A stretch of DNA of 64,000 bases from G963668345 sp965226215 (GCA_965226215.1 CBDDCH010000002.1:2046001-2110000); one strand, 5' to 3'; counted from the stretch's first letter, positions 44,623-53,715 are shown. The notes: generated by a model from the letters alone, not told the origin. Made by a program: numbers and translations.

Positions 44623-45783
44623 TCACCGGCTGCCAGTCATCGCCGCAAGCTTGTCCTTGCCGTCGGTCAGCCATTCCAGATTGAATCGCGTGAAGGTGAT
44701 TTTTTCGTAGGGACCCTGGTCGCCCCGCTCGTACAAGCAACCAATCGTCAGATCCCGCAGAACCGTCAGGGACGAGTAGGCGGACGGCCCGGCGTAAAGC
44801 TGTTTACTGATGGGCCAGGTCTTGCCCTCGTCGTAGCTGAGGCGCGCGGTCATGTTGTTGCGCTCCAAGCTCGCGGGATTCAGGAAGACGAGGCGGCTCT
44901 TGGGATAGTGCAGGCCGTCGGTGTGGACGATCAAGCTGCCCTGGCAGCGCGGCTCGATGAGGGCGGGGTCTTCGGTCATCTCCGACCAGGTCATCCCACC
45001 GTCGGTGCTGCGGGCGATTTTGCGGTGGTTGCCGCTCGCGCCTCTCATGTTGAGCAGCAAGGAGCCGTCATCGAGCTCGACCACGTGGGTTTCGTTGGTG
45101 CTCCACGGCCCTCGTGCTTCACCGCCAATCTCCCACGTCTTTCCGTGGTCATCGCTGTAGCTCAAAAACACGACCGAGCGCCCGTCATCCGGTGTGTAAT
45201 AGCGAGGAATAATGAGGCGGCCGTCCCGCGTTTGGATTCCCGTGCCGGGGCCGGGGGAACCGGCGCGCCACTCGGGTTTCTTGACCATGGCCGTGATGTC
45301 GATAGGCTCGGACCAGGTCTCACCGTCGTCATCGCTCTTGACAGCCCAGTACATGAAGGTGTCCCCGGTAAGCCCAGCCTTGGCGTTTGCACTACCGATC
45401 CCCTTGGGACAGTAAACCGAGAACACCCAGATCGTCCCCGTTTCGCGATCGACTAGGCCACAGGAATCCGCCACCGCCCCCTCGCCGGCGTCCGCAAGCC
45501 GTTGAAGCGGTCCCCAAGTCTTGCCGCCGTCGAAACTGCGTTTCAGCGCCAGATCGATGTTGTTAGGGGGATCGCTCTCCTTCTCCACGCGGGCATCGCA
45601 AAACGCTAAGAGCGTACCCTTGTTCGACGTTACGAGCACCGGGATGCGGTATTCGAAAATTCCATCTTGCCCGCCGACAAAAACGTCCGTCTGCTCGAAG
45701 ATAGCCTCGTTTTCACTGACCGTCGCCACCTTGTTACACATAAGGCACGTCAGCGCCACCGTAACCAGCAATATCCTACGCAT
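44623..45783 (-). CDS. Exo-alpha-sialidase/BNR-repeat glycosidase, lipoprotein-like
   Basis: 386 residues: N-terminal signal with possible lipobox (VALTCLMC), then a six-bladed propeller with five Asp boxes (SFDGGKTW, SDDDGETW, SDDHGKTW, STDGGMTW, SYDEGKTW). EYRIPVLV matches the (F/Y)RIP motif holding the first catalytic arginine; WRAGSPGPGTGIQ, STNETHVVEL and PSAYSSLTV fit other active-site blocks (the last contains the nucleophile Tyr). It hydrolyses terminal sialic or related acids, or serves as a non-catalytic glycan binder; true substrate unknown. A long intergenic region lies upstream. Confidence 0.92.
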   Translation of the reverse strand: MRRILLVTVALTCLMCNKVATVSENEAIFEQTDVFVGGQDGIFEYRIPVLVTSNKGTLLAFCDARVEKESDPPNNIDLALKRSFDGGKTWGPLQRLADAGEGAVADSCGLVDRETGTIWVFSVYCPKGIGSANAKAGLTGDTFMYWAVKSDDDGETWSEPIDITAMVKKPEWRAGSPGPGTGIQTRDGRLIIPRYYTPDDGRSVVFLSYSDDHGKTWEIGGEARGPWSTNETHVVELDDGSLLLNMRGASGNHRKIARSTDGGMTWSEMTEDPALIEPRCQGSLIVHTDGLHYPKSRLVFLNPASLERNNMTARLSYDEGKTWPISKQLYAGPSAYSSLTVLRDLTIGCLYERGDQGPYEKITFTRFNLEWLTDGKDKLAAMTGSR

Positions 45784-45898
45784 TGAGTCATTCTCCTAAT
45801 TGGGACTTGTCGACGCAACTCCTAACAGCCCGTGGCGAGGGTGCAGCGACACAAAGAATGGGCACAACCGGATCTCCTAACCGCTGTTGATTTTCCGT

Positions 45899-45997
45899 GT
45901 AAGTTACTGGATTAATGGTGGTTATGAGAAATTGGCTTTGTTTGGTCATTTCGTTAAGTCAGACGCTTCCGCGGGCGAAAAAAGCCATGGGAAGGGC
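45899..45997 (+). repeat. NWLC-type dispersed repeat, copy B
   Basis: It contains AATGGTGGTTATGAGAAATT and TGGCTTTGTTTGGTCATTTC, then GCGGGCGAAAAAAGCCATGG. The first half matches 62161-62220, the second half matches copy A at 28421-28490. Confidence 0.75.
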
Positions 45998-46027
45998 CCG
46001 CGCCCTGACGGGCGCGGCTCAGTCCGG
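45995..46027 (-). repeat. GC-rich repeat, inverted relative of 35139-35220
   Basis: The reverse complement reads CCGGACTGAGCCGCGCCCGT then CAGGGCG, like the units at 35139 and 35184. Confidence 0.6.
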
Positions 46028-46269
46028 TACTCACCTGCTCCGTCGTGTGGCTAGCCGCGAGTGTGGTTGTCTCAACGGTTCGGCCTCGACAGTCAGCTTG
46101 GTGAACATAACAGCACAGAGCCGCGGGCGTTAGCCCGCGGGCCCGCGCCCCGATGGTGTTGGGGCGGACGCGGGTTCATCCATGCCGAGCGGCTTCATCT
46201 CTGGACCGCTCGCTCACACTCGCGGCTCGGCGCTCTGGGATATCAAGGGCGCAGCCCGTGGCCAGTTAG

Positions 46270-46423
46270 TGCGAAGCCGCTTGTGGCAACCCCCGATTTG
46301 CTCATATCTTTCCTGGGACGGCCTCCCGCGTCTATTCTATCGCGGGCGGCTAGGATTTCCCTGGATAAGGGCCCGGAAGTTACTGAAAAAAAATATGTTG
46401 CTGCTTGTGACCGGCAGATTGGG
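46270..46423 (+). repeat. 154-bp dispersed repeat module, copy B
   Basis: The partner of 28550-28703. Here the spacing from the NWLC repeat is larger (about 270 bases against 60) because GC-rich palindromic sequence lies between them. Confidence 0.75.
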
Positions 46424-47046
46424 CAACGACTAGAGAAAGGCCGCAGGTCTGGGCAAAACGGCGGCCCAGGCCTGTGCTACGGGACTGGACCGCTTGCTGA
46501 CGCGCGCGGCTCAGTTTGGCTCTTAGCTTATCGGGAACCGTTTCGAGGAAGGGGGCCTGCTGGAAGTTGGTCACGCCTACCAACAGTCCACTGAGTGGGA
46601 CCAGCCGCGGCCACCGCTTTACGGCAGTCCATAACCGCTCATGGGAATCGCGGCCAGGCCCATCGGGTTGATGAACCTCGAAATCTTCGGGAGCAGAACG
46701 GCCGCAGGTCTTCCCAGCGCACCCAGCCATTACGCCCTGGAGGGATCGGGGAGTCAAGAGATCCAAAGTGCCGATTTCGCCTGTTATTCGTACCGTTACT
46801 TTCTGGCCGCGAGCAGCGCTAGGGCGATCTGGTAGTGGGGCCGACCTGTCGCTGGGCTGTCAAATCAACAGCGCCAATAACAAGGTGTAACCGCCGCGCC
46901 CTCAGCCAAGTTTTTGCGAGCGACTTCGGAAACTTGTTCCCGCCGCTGATTTCCTGTTACAAAGGGTAGTCAGGCGTGACCCTTCTAAAGTAGCGCCTTA
47001 CTAGTGGACTGTCCTGGAGACAAGTTCACTATAGATTCGGAAATGT

Positions 47047-47089
47047 CGGGCTGGAAAGCCCGACACAGCACGCTGAAAGCGTGCGCCAC
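47047..47089 (+). repeat. Two-stem palindromic repeat
   Basis: Stems GTCGGGCTGGAAAGCCCGAC and GCACGCTGAAAGCGTGC followed by GCCAC. Same family as 43041-43089 and 58681-58728. Confidence 0.7.
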
Positions 47090-47196
47090 GTCGCCAGGAT
47101 CAGAAAGTCTTGTCGAGGACAGCTTACTACTGATGTTCGCAAAATGTAGTGAGCAATACCAGCCGAAGACTCGCGAAATAGCGTGACCTTGGAAGC

Positions 47197-47220
47197 CGGG
47201 CACGGCATGCCGTGCCCCTA
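47197..47220 (+). repeat. Perfect palindrome, copy 1
   Basis: GGGCACGGCATGCCGTGCCC preceded by C and followed by CTACA. An identical copy lies at 51441-51464. Confidence 0.85.
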
Positions 47221-47384
47221 CAATCTGAACACGGGCCATGTCAGTATAATTCGTCGATGCCAGAAAGGGCGCGTACAAACAAACGCGATCGTTCATCCGC
47301 CTTGTGAATGCGCGGTGGTCTGCCGAAAGCCGAGCCTATCACTATATTTTGCTATATTTTGCGAAACTCAATAGGAGCAAACCT

Positions 47385-48161
47385 ACGAGCCTCCGAGTCT
47401 GTCAATTGGGAAGCGGCAGCAGCGGTAACGCAACCCTGGTAGCCACCGATCGCGTACGTCTTCTGGTCGATGTCGGCTTCAGTTTCCGCGAGGTCGGAAA
47501 GCGGCTGCGGGCCATCGGAGAAGACGCGGAAAAGATCGATGCCATCCTCATCTCCCATGAGCACGCCGATCACGTCTCGGGGCTGCCGCAATGGGTCAAG
47601 AAGGCAAGAGCGCCCATCTACATCACGGAGTCAACCGAAGCGGCCTTGGAGTGGAACGGCGTCGAACCGAATATCGAGCGCTTTCGGGCAGGCCAACGGC
47701 TGTTTATCGGGGACCTCGAGGTCGACACGTTCACCGTGCCCCACGACGCAGTTGACCCGATCGCGTTCTGCTTTTGCTCACAAGGGATCAAGGCAGGCCT
47801 GGTGATGGACCTGGGCTACATCCCCGATTCAGTGAAACATCACATTGGCGGCTGCCATGTGCTGCTGCTTGAGTCGAACCACGATTTGGAGATGCTCCGG
47901 GTCAGCCCCTACCCGTTCTTCGTCAGACAGCGCGTGGGGAGCCGCAATGGACATCTCTCGAATCAGGCGGTCTCCGAGTTCCTACAGACCGGTTTTGACG
48001 GCCAAGCGAGATGGCTGGTTTTGACTCATCTGAGTGAAAAGAACAATCACCCGGCTATTGCCGAAATGTCGGCCCGTGACGCCCTAAACCGGTGCGGAGC
48101 TAGCGATACACGCCTCGTGCTCGCTGAGCAGCGCCGCCCCACGGAGGTTTTCCGGCTTTGA
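47385..48161 (+). CDS. WalJ/YycJ-like MBL-fold hydrolase, probable ACG start
   Basis: About 258 residues: N-terminus LRVCQLGSGSSGNATLVATD, metal motif ILISHEHADHVSGL, later VPHDAVDPIAFCF, LVMDLGYIPDSV, LLLESNHD and LTHLSEKNNHP. This is the WalJ (YycJ) family, a putative 5'-3' nuclease-like MBL protein. AGGAG lies seven bases before ACG 47385, exactly where the family Met belongs; in-frame TTG (47349) or GTG (47304) starts add an N-terminus unlike the family. Its TGA stop overlaps the TTG start of purB (TTGA), implying translational coupling. Confidence 0.88.
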   Translation, partial: TSLRVCQLGSGSSGNATLVATDRVRLLVDVGFSFREVGKRLRAIGEDAEKIDAILISHEHADHVSGLPQWVKKARAPIYITESTEAALEWNGVEPNIERFRAGQRLFIGDLEVDTFTVPHDAVDPIAFCFCSQGIKAGLVMDLGYIPDSVKHHIGGCHVLLLESNHDLEMLRVSPYPFFVRQRVGSRNGHLSNQAVSEFLQTGFDGQARWLVLTHLSEKNNHPAIAEMSARDALNRCGASDTRLVLAEQRRPTEVFRL

Positions 48162-49471
48162 TTCCGCGTTACACCCGCCCGGCCATGGGCCAAATCTGGT
48201 CCGACGAAAACAAGTTCCGCAAATGGCTCGAGGTGGAGCTAGCAGCTTCGGAGGCGTTAGCTGAGATCGGAGAGGTTCCGGCTGAGGCCGCGAAAGCTCT
48301 CCGCCAACACGCCGACTTTGATGTGGGCCGGATCCACGAGATCGAAGGCCAGGTGAAGCATGACGTCATCGCCTTCACCACAGCCGTGGCGGAGAAGATG
48401 AGCGCGGCCGGCGCGGCCGATGCTTCCCGGTGGTTCCACTACGGGCTGACCTCGAACGACGTGGTCGACACGGCTCAGGCGCTGCAGATCAAGGACGCGA
48501 GCGAACTTATTCAATCGGACCTCGAAGAGCTGCGCCAAGTGCTGCGGGAGCGGGCTTTCGAGTTCAAGCACACCGTAATCATTGGGCGCACCCACGGGGT
48601 CCACGCGGAACCGACGACATTCGGACTCAAGATAGCCAACTGGTATGCCGAGGTTGACCGCCACGTGGCGCGCTTCAAGACCGCGGCGGAGCAGATTCGG
48701 GTCGGCAAAATCTCGGGCGCTGTCGGAACATTCGCTCACATCAGCCCCCAGGCCGAAGAACGGATTTGCGAAAAACTCGGCTTGGAACCGGCGCCCATTT
48801 CCTCGCAGGTCATTCAAAGAGATCGGCACGCCCACTACCTGTCGATCCTGGCGCTCATCGCCGCCACGCTTGAAAAGATCGCCCTCGAGGTGCGCCATCT
48901 GCAACGCAGCGAGGTTCGAGAAGCTCAGGAGTATTTCTCGAAAAAGCAGAAGGGCAGCTCGGCGATGCCGCACAAGAAAAACCCCATCACGTCCGAGCAG
49001 ATCTGCGGGCTGGCTCGGGTCTTGCGCTCGAATGCTCTTGCTGCCTTTGAAAACATCGCTCTCTGGCATGAGCGCGACATATCTCACTCCTCGGTCGAGC
49101 GCATCATCCTGCCGGACTCAACCATCCTGGCGGACTATCTGCTAGCTAAGACGGCGGACCTCGTTCGAAAGCTCTTGGTCTATCCCGAGCAGATGAAAAA
49201 CAATGTCGACCTCGGTGGAGGCCTCGTCTTCTCAGGGCAACTGCTACTGGACCTTGCGGCCAAGGGCGTATTGCGCGAGCAAGCCTACGAGTGGGTGCAG
49301 CGCAACGCCATGCGGGCCTGGGAAGAGGGGGCCGATTTCCGCCAACTGGTGGAAGAAGACCCGGACATCAGCTCGGTTCTGAGCACAGAAGAAATCTCCG
49401 CGGCGTTTTCCCTCAAGCGACAGCTTCGTCACGTCGATTACGTCTTTGAGCGGGTTTTCGGCAAAACCTAG
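48158..49471 (+). CDS. purB: Adenylosuccinate lyase
   Basis: 437 residues. PurB cleaves SAICAR and adenylosuccinate in purine synthesis, releasing fumarate. Blocks: MIPRYTRPAMGQIWSDENKF (TTG read as Met), FHYGLTSNDVVDTAQA, IGRTHGVHAEPTTFGLK with the catalytic His, and the fumarase/lyase signature GSSAMPHKKNPITSEQICG. Length is typical. The TTG at 48158 overlaps the stop of the WalJ-like gene, and the family start MIPRYTRP fixes this codon as the initiator. Confidence 0.97.
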   Translation: MIPRYTRPAMGQIWSDENKFRKWLEVELAASEALAEIGEVPAEAAKALRQHADFDVGRIHEIEGQVKHDVIAFTTAVAEKMSAAGAADASRWFHYGLTSNDVVDTAQALQIKDASELIQSDLEELRQVLRERAFEFKHTVIIGRTHGVHAEPTTFGLKIANWYAEVDRHVARFKTAAEQIRVGKISGAVGTFAHISPQAEERICEKLGLEPAPISSQVIQRDRHAHYLSILALIAATLEKIALEVRHLQRSEVREAQEYFSKKQKGSSAMPHKKNPITSEQICGLARVLRSNALAAFENIALWHERDISHSSVERIILPDSTILADYLLAKTADLVRKLLVYPEQMKNNVDLGGGLVFSGQLLLDLAAKGVLREQAYEWVQRNAMRAWEEGADFRQLVEEDPDISSVLSTEEISAAFSLKRQLRHVDYVFERVFGKT

Positions 49472-49956
49472 GCCGAATTCTTGACCAGGCATTCGTCGGG
49501 CCGGGCCCATGTACCTAATTGGGTGACCCGGATAGAGCGGTCAGCACTACTACCAATGGGTCGAACGGCGTACCCCAGCCTTGGTGAAGAATTTCGAGCT
49601 AGGCCCAAATAGGGTCGTAAGGGGCATCTCCCGCCCGTTTCTCAGTGCCGATCACGACGATCCGTAACCTGCGACACACTTTTATGGCCCGTTTAGTACC
49701 AGAACTGCAAATTTTGTTTTGGGATTTGGACAGATTCGGGCTAAAATCTTCAATGGAGCGTATATGTCAACCGCAACGTTGGGACAGGTAACAGCGACTC
49801 AAGACGCGAGCGGCATCCGGATCCTTTTGGCAATGGATAACGTGGCGGCTCGACTTACCCTGGAAGCCTTGCTTCGCAAGAGCGGCTATGCCGTGGACTC
49901 CGCAGCTTCTTTGCCGGAGGCCATGGAGAAGGTCGAAGGTGAGCAATATGCCTTGG

Positions 49957-50989
49957 AATGGGGTATCCACTTGACTCATGTAACCCCAACATCTTGTGGT
50001 TGGGCTCACGGGGCCTCAGCGTCCCAGTCGGCGACGATCGATCGATACGGCGTTGGGTCCACGGCGACTGCCTGCTGCACAAGGCGGTAGAAGAGTTTTC
50101 CCCGGCTGCGTGAGTTGCGCCGGTTGAAGCGGAACACAAACTCGTCGAGGTAGTAGTCCAGATGCTCGTGGCTAACCGCGCCTTGGTGCGTGCCCAGCAG
50201 CCAGCGCTTGAGCAACGAGATCGCTTGGTGCACCCTCGGCAATAATTCCGAGGCCTGCTTGCGGCGGCCCGACAGAAAGACGATGCGATGCTGGTAGCCC
50301 TTCTTCTCCAGCGGCTCGTAGCCCAGCCAGCCGTCGGTGTGCACCACTCTTCCCGGCTCGACCGACTCCTCCACGAAGGGCATCAAACTGGCCGCCGATG
50401 CGTTCCGCACGCGCTGCATGCGGATCCGTCCTAGCCCGCGGCCTCTCTCTTCCGCGGCTACTGCAATCAAGGCTTTACGCTCGGTCTGCCGGCCGCTCAC
50501 ACCCTCTTCCTCAGCGCCCCAATAGGTCTCATCGACCTCGACTACGCCCGCCAATCGCTCCCGCCCCGGACGCACCATCGCTCGCCGCAGCTTGTGCATC
50601 CAGGTCCACGCGGTTTGATAGCTGCCCAACCCGAGAACGCGCTGCAGACCCAGCGCGCTGACCCCGTTCTTTTGCGAAGTGACGTGCCAGATCGCCCGGA
50701 ACCACAGCCGCAGCGGCTTACGTGTGTCTTGGAAGATCGTGCCCGAGGTCACCGACGTCTGCCGCCCGCAGCGAGCGCATTCGAACCACACTTTGCGCAC
50801 CGGCCAAGCCCGCTCATGCCCGCATCCCGGACAGCGGAAACCCTCCGGCCAGCGCAACGCGGACAGATAGTCGCGACAGGCCTCTTCGCTGGCGAAGCGT
50901 ACCTCGAACTCGAGCAGGTCGCGTGGATAATCCTCCACGAAAGCGCATACTACATCTTGGGGTCACCTGAGTCAAGTGGATACCCCATT
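49957..50989 (-). mobile_element. IS1595-family insertion sequence, copy 2
   Basis: A 1033-bp element, same length as copy 1. Both ends read AATGGGGTATCCACTTGACT (right end in reverse complement). It is flanked by 8-bp duplication TGCCTTGG (49949-49956 and 50990-50997). Carries one intact transposase. Disrupts the receiver-like gene. Confidence 0.97.
50006..50938 (-). CDS. IS1595-family transposase (copy 2)
   Basis: 310 residues, identical to copy 1 at the protein level except Arg for Ser at position 197 (VEPGRVVHTDGW), five residues before catalytic Asp202. Zinc ribbon and DDE residues intact. Confidence 0.96.
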   Translation of the reverse strand: MEDYPRDLLEFEVRFASEEACRDYLSALRWPEGFRCPGCGHERAWPVRKVWFECARCGRQTSVTSGTIFQDTRKPLRLWFRAIWHVTSQKNGVSALGLQRVLGLGSYQTAWTWMHKLRRAMVRPGRERLAGVVEVDETYWGAEEEGVSGRQTERKALIAVAAEERGRGLGRIRMQRVRNASAASLMPFVEESVEPGRVVHTDGWLGYEPLEKKGYQHRIVFLSGRRKQASELLPRVHQAISLLKRWLLGTHQGAVSHEHLDYYLDEFVFRFNRRNSRSRGKLFYRLVQQAVAVDPTPYRSIVADWDAEAP

Positions 50990-51348
50990 TGCCTTGGTTT
51001 TGTGTAACTTACAGGGAGAGTCCCCGGAGGCCTGCCGCCGAGTGATCAAGCTGGCTCAGACTCAGGAATACCGTCCCGCAACAGCCTATCTCACCGCCTC
51101 GCCGGAAAAGCGGAGGCCGCAAAACACCGATCAGCTATTGATCGAACCAGTCGACGTCCCCAGCCTGCTGACTCAGGTCACCGACCTGATTGCAAGCCGA
51201 GCGGCTGACCGGGCCCGCCGAGCCGTGCGCCGAAATGGGGCGTAATCGGCTGCCTCGAAGGGCAATCTGAGGACGTGAGGGTGCAGACTGCACCCGTGAG
51301 TAGGACGTACGGCTACGCCGCATTTCTCACCACGGTCGCGGTGGACGA

Positions 51349-51440
51349 GGCGAAAGGCCCGGCGGCCATGGCTCGCGGCAACAGTTCGTGCACATCGCCC
51401 AGCGTAGAGTATGTCGGCAAGCGGCGCGATGAATCGCGCC
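51349..51440 (-). repeat. 92-bp dispersed repeat, copy 2 (inverted partner of 11773-11864)
   Basis: In the gene-free gap 51246-51640. It ends in GGCGCGATGAATCGCGCC, the palindromic end also seen in copy 1. The minus strand reads LPTYSTLGDVHELLPRAMAA then GPFASSTATVVRNAA and stop, suggesting derivation from coding DNA. Confidence 0.75.
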
Positions 51441-51464
51441 CGGGCACGGCATGCCGTGCCCCTA
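51441..51464 (+). repeat. Perfect palindrome, copy 2
   Basis: GGGCACGGCATGCCGTGCCC with the same flanks as 47197-47220, directly abutting the 92-bp repeat. Confidence 0.85.
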
Positions 51465-51640
51465 CATTCTTAAACCCTTACGTTAAGCACGGCGAGCAAG
51501 CCGAACGAAGTAATGGCGGGCCTATCGTGTGCTTCGACCGGCCGCTGGCGAGAAATCCGGGCTACGCCTCAAGGGATGGGTCGTTTGACGCGACGGGACT
51601 GGCTGCGGTGGGCCGGCAATCGGGCGGCTGGATAATTTGC

Positions 51641-53365
51641 TTACTTCAGCCTGTAGACATCGATGGAATCTGTCTGGTTGGGCTTGGGGAAGGACTTCAC
51701 TAGGCGGGCATCGGGCTGGCGGACGTGCACGGCGGCCCGGTTGTAGTAGTTGGTGTCGGTCACGTAAAAGACTCGCGCGACCTTCGAAAAATCAATCACT
51801 CCTGATTTTTCCCGTTCGTAATGAGATTTGATGATCTCCGCGCGACCCTGGGGAAGGATCGGATGGTTGCCGGATTTCTGCATCCACCAGGCTTCGTAAA
51901 CGCGGATCCCCTGACGATGATTCAGGTAGGGGAACATGGTGTCGGACGGCGGGCCCCAAATGGGGTCCGTGAGTAAGACAAACGGCCCGTTCCTGGATTC
52001 TTCCCGCAAATAGTCAACTGCCTCCCGATTTCCGAACCCCGCGTGGGCGTGAGAGGAGAGAAAGCCCCGGCGATCATAAGGGTCCAGGTATTCCGCCGGG
52101 TTCCCCAGCATAGCTACCGACCGAGCGAGCATGGGGCCGACGAAAACAGCGAACGCCAAGGCGCCGATTACTGCTCGAGTGGGAGACCGCTCAAATTTCA
52201 CGGCTGTCCGGTTTAGCACGTCAACGGCTGCCATGCTCACGAGCACGAGCCAGGGCCAAAAATGAGGAAACGCCCAGCGCGTAGGGAACATCAGCGACAA
52301 AACGAAGACCTGTATCAACAGGGGCACAACCGACACCGAAAGCAAGATCCACGCCGCCGCCGACCTCCTGGCCGACCAGTAGATGAGGGACCCGAGCGCC
52401 GCTAGGGCCAGCGGCACCGTGACGTAGCTGGACACGTAGCTCCCGAGATGAGAGAAGTTCTCCGGCGCAACAGCCAATGGGTTCCGAAGCAGCTCTAAGG
52501 GCTGGACGTAGAACTCCCGGTGGTGCAGAAGAGCGTCATGTGTCTCGAGCGTGGGCGCCTTGGGCACGACCAGCAAAGCGAGCAGAACGAAGACTGAGGC
52601 CAGGCCATAGATCACTGCCAATCGCGACCATAGGCTTCGCGTCCCCTTTCTGCCCAGCCACAAGCCGACCAAGGCCGGAAAAAAAGCAAACAGGATCACG
52701 GTCTGCTTGGTGAACAAGCCCAAGCCCAGGGCCAAGCCCGCCGGCAGCTCTCTTTTCCAGGATTGGCCGGGCTCTTGAAAGCATTGCAGCGACGTCAGAA
52801 CAATGGCCACGCCGAAGAGATTGACAAATGCCTCCGTATAGGCCAAGCGATCGAACAGCAGCGCGAAGGGGAAGCAGGCGTAGAGGAAAGCCGAAAGTAG
52901 CCCCGCTGCTTACCCTGCGAGGCGTCGGCCGATGCCGAAAATGCCTATCGTGCTCAACAAGCCGGCGAAGACGGAAAGCAGCCTCCCTTGCAAGAGCGGG
53001 TCGGCGTCAGAGATCTTGCGCAGAAGAGCGAGTATCCAGTAGGTGAGCGGCTGCTTGCCGTCCAACAGGGAGATGAACCACTGGCCCTGGTGGTCGATGA
53101 TCTCGGCCCATCTCAGGTAGATGCTCTCATCGACGAGGATCGGGAACATCGAGAGCAGCTTGTAGGCCCGCAGCGTGAAACCCAGAGCCAAGATCCCGGC
53201 CATGAGCCAACGCCCATTGGTTGTGGAGGGCCATAGAGTAGCGGCCAGGGTGGGAAGCGATGCGGCGCGTTCCCGGCGAGCGGGTTCGGAACTTTCCGTT
53301 TCCCGTCCCCGGCTCTTTCTCCCAGACCTACGCGGCTTGCCGGGAACATGAGTGGGCGCGGCCAT
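51641..53365 (-). pseudogene. GT39-like membrane glycosyltransferase with an internal TAA
   Basis: One frame of 574 codons before its stop, broken by TAA at 52910-52912. The N-terminal 151 residues have a basic disordered leader, a first transmembrane helix and the GT-C catalytic loop motif MFPILVDESIYLRWAE with the Asp-Glu pair. After the stop the same frame continues AAGLLSAFLYACFPFALLFD and further helices typical of the multi-spanning PMT/ArnT-type family that uses lipid-linked sugars. The stop lies within a predicted helix and nothing else is damaged. Either recent pseudogenisation or a base error. Confidence 0.85.
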
Positions 53366-53715
53366 CGCTGTGCCGATAGGCTAGCTTATCAGCTTGGCAG
53401 CCGGTCCCCCTTCGTCAACGCCCCGCTGGTGGGGAGGCGATGTACGCTTTCGGGCCGAGCTGTCGACGGTCGGCTTGCGCCGATCGGCTTAACGGAGATC
53501 TTCAAGTGGTCGGTTCACTTTGAGGATGGGGCGTTTGCCCGAGCTTTCGTGGGGGATCGCCGAGACCGGCTCGATCGTGACTTCCATCTCGCTCCCCAGC
53601 AACTCGTTCAAGCGGAAGGGTTCGCCGGTGGATCCCGACGTCGGGCGCTCCGGACCCCGGTGAGCGGGCACGTTTTGCGCCAGGAATTGGCTTCGCGGGT
53701 GACGGCGATAAGCAG
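53366..53715. other. Intergenic region, no supported gene
   Basis: A minus-strand open frame here (ending near 53489) has a plausible tail, but no start, no family match and overlap with the next gene; I do not call it. Confidence 0.4.

Larger units (their letters stand above)
45784..47384. other. 1.6-kb repeat-rich region without a supported gene
   Basis: It holds an NWLC repeat (45899-45997), an inverted GC-rich repeat (45995-46027), the 154-bp module (46270-46423), a two-stem palindrome (47047-47089) and a 24-bp palindrome (47197-47220). A 64-codon open frame at 46641-46835 (ending YSYRYFLAASSARAIW) has protein-like composition and may be a gene remnant, but no family is recognised. Confidence 0.6.
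49764..51245 (+). pseudogene. Receiver-like protein split by IS1595
   Basis: Two plus-strand pieces, 49764-49956 and 50998-51245. Removing the IS and one target duplication joins them in frame (EGEQYAL to VLCNLQGESPEACRR) into a 146-residue protein. It resembles a response-regulator receiver domain (IRILLAMDNVAARLTLEALL, KSGYAVDSAASLPEAMEKVE) but the phospho-acceptor Asp position reads CNL, the acidic pair is reduced to one Asp, and the usual Lys is Glu (LLIEPVD). It was therefore a pseudo-receiver even before disruption. The interrupted first half would end shortly inside the element. Confidence 0.88.

Noticed and set aside
46641..46835. 64-codon frame ending YSYRYFLAASSARAIW
   Set aside because: Composition looks protein-like, but no start signal, no family and it lies in a repeat-rich gap; noted only as a possible remnant.
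17212..50989. The two IS1595 copies as ends of a 34-kb composite transposon
   Set aside because: Each copy has its own distinct 8-bp duplication, and the DNA between contains core housekeeping genes (hemL, mutS2, purB) and no cargo-like set.
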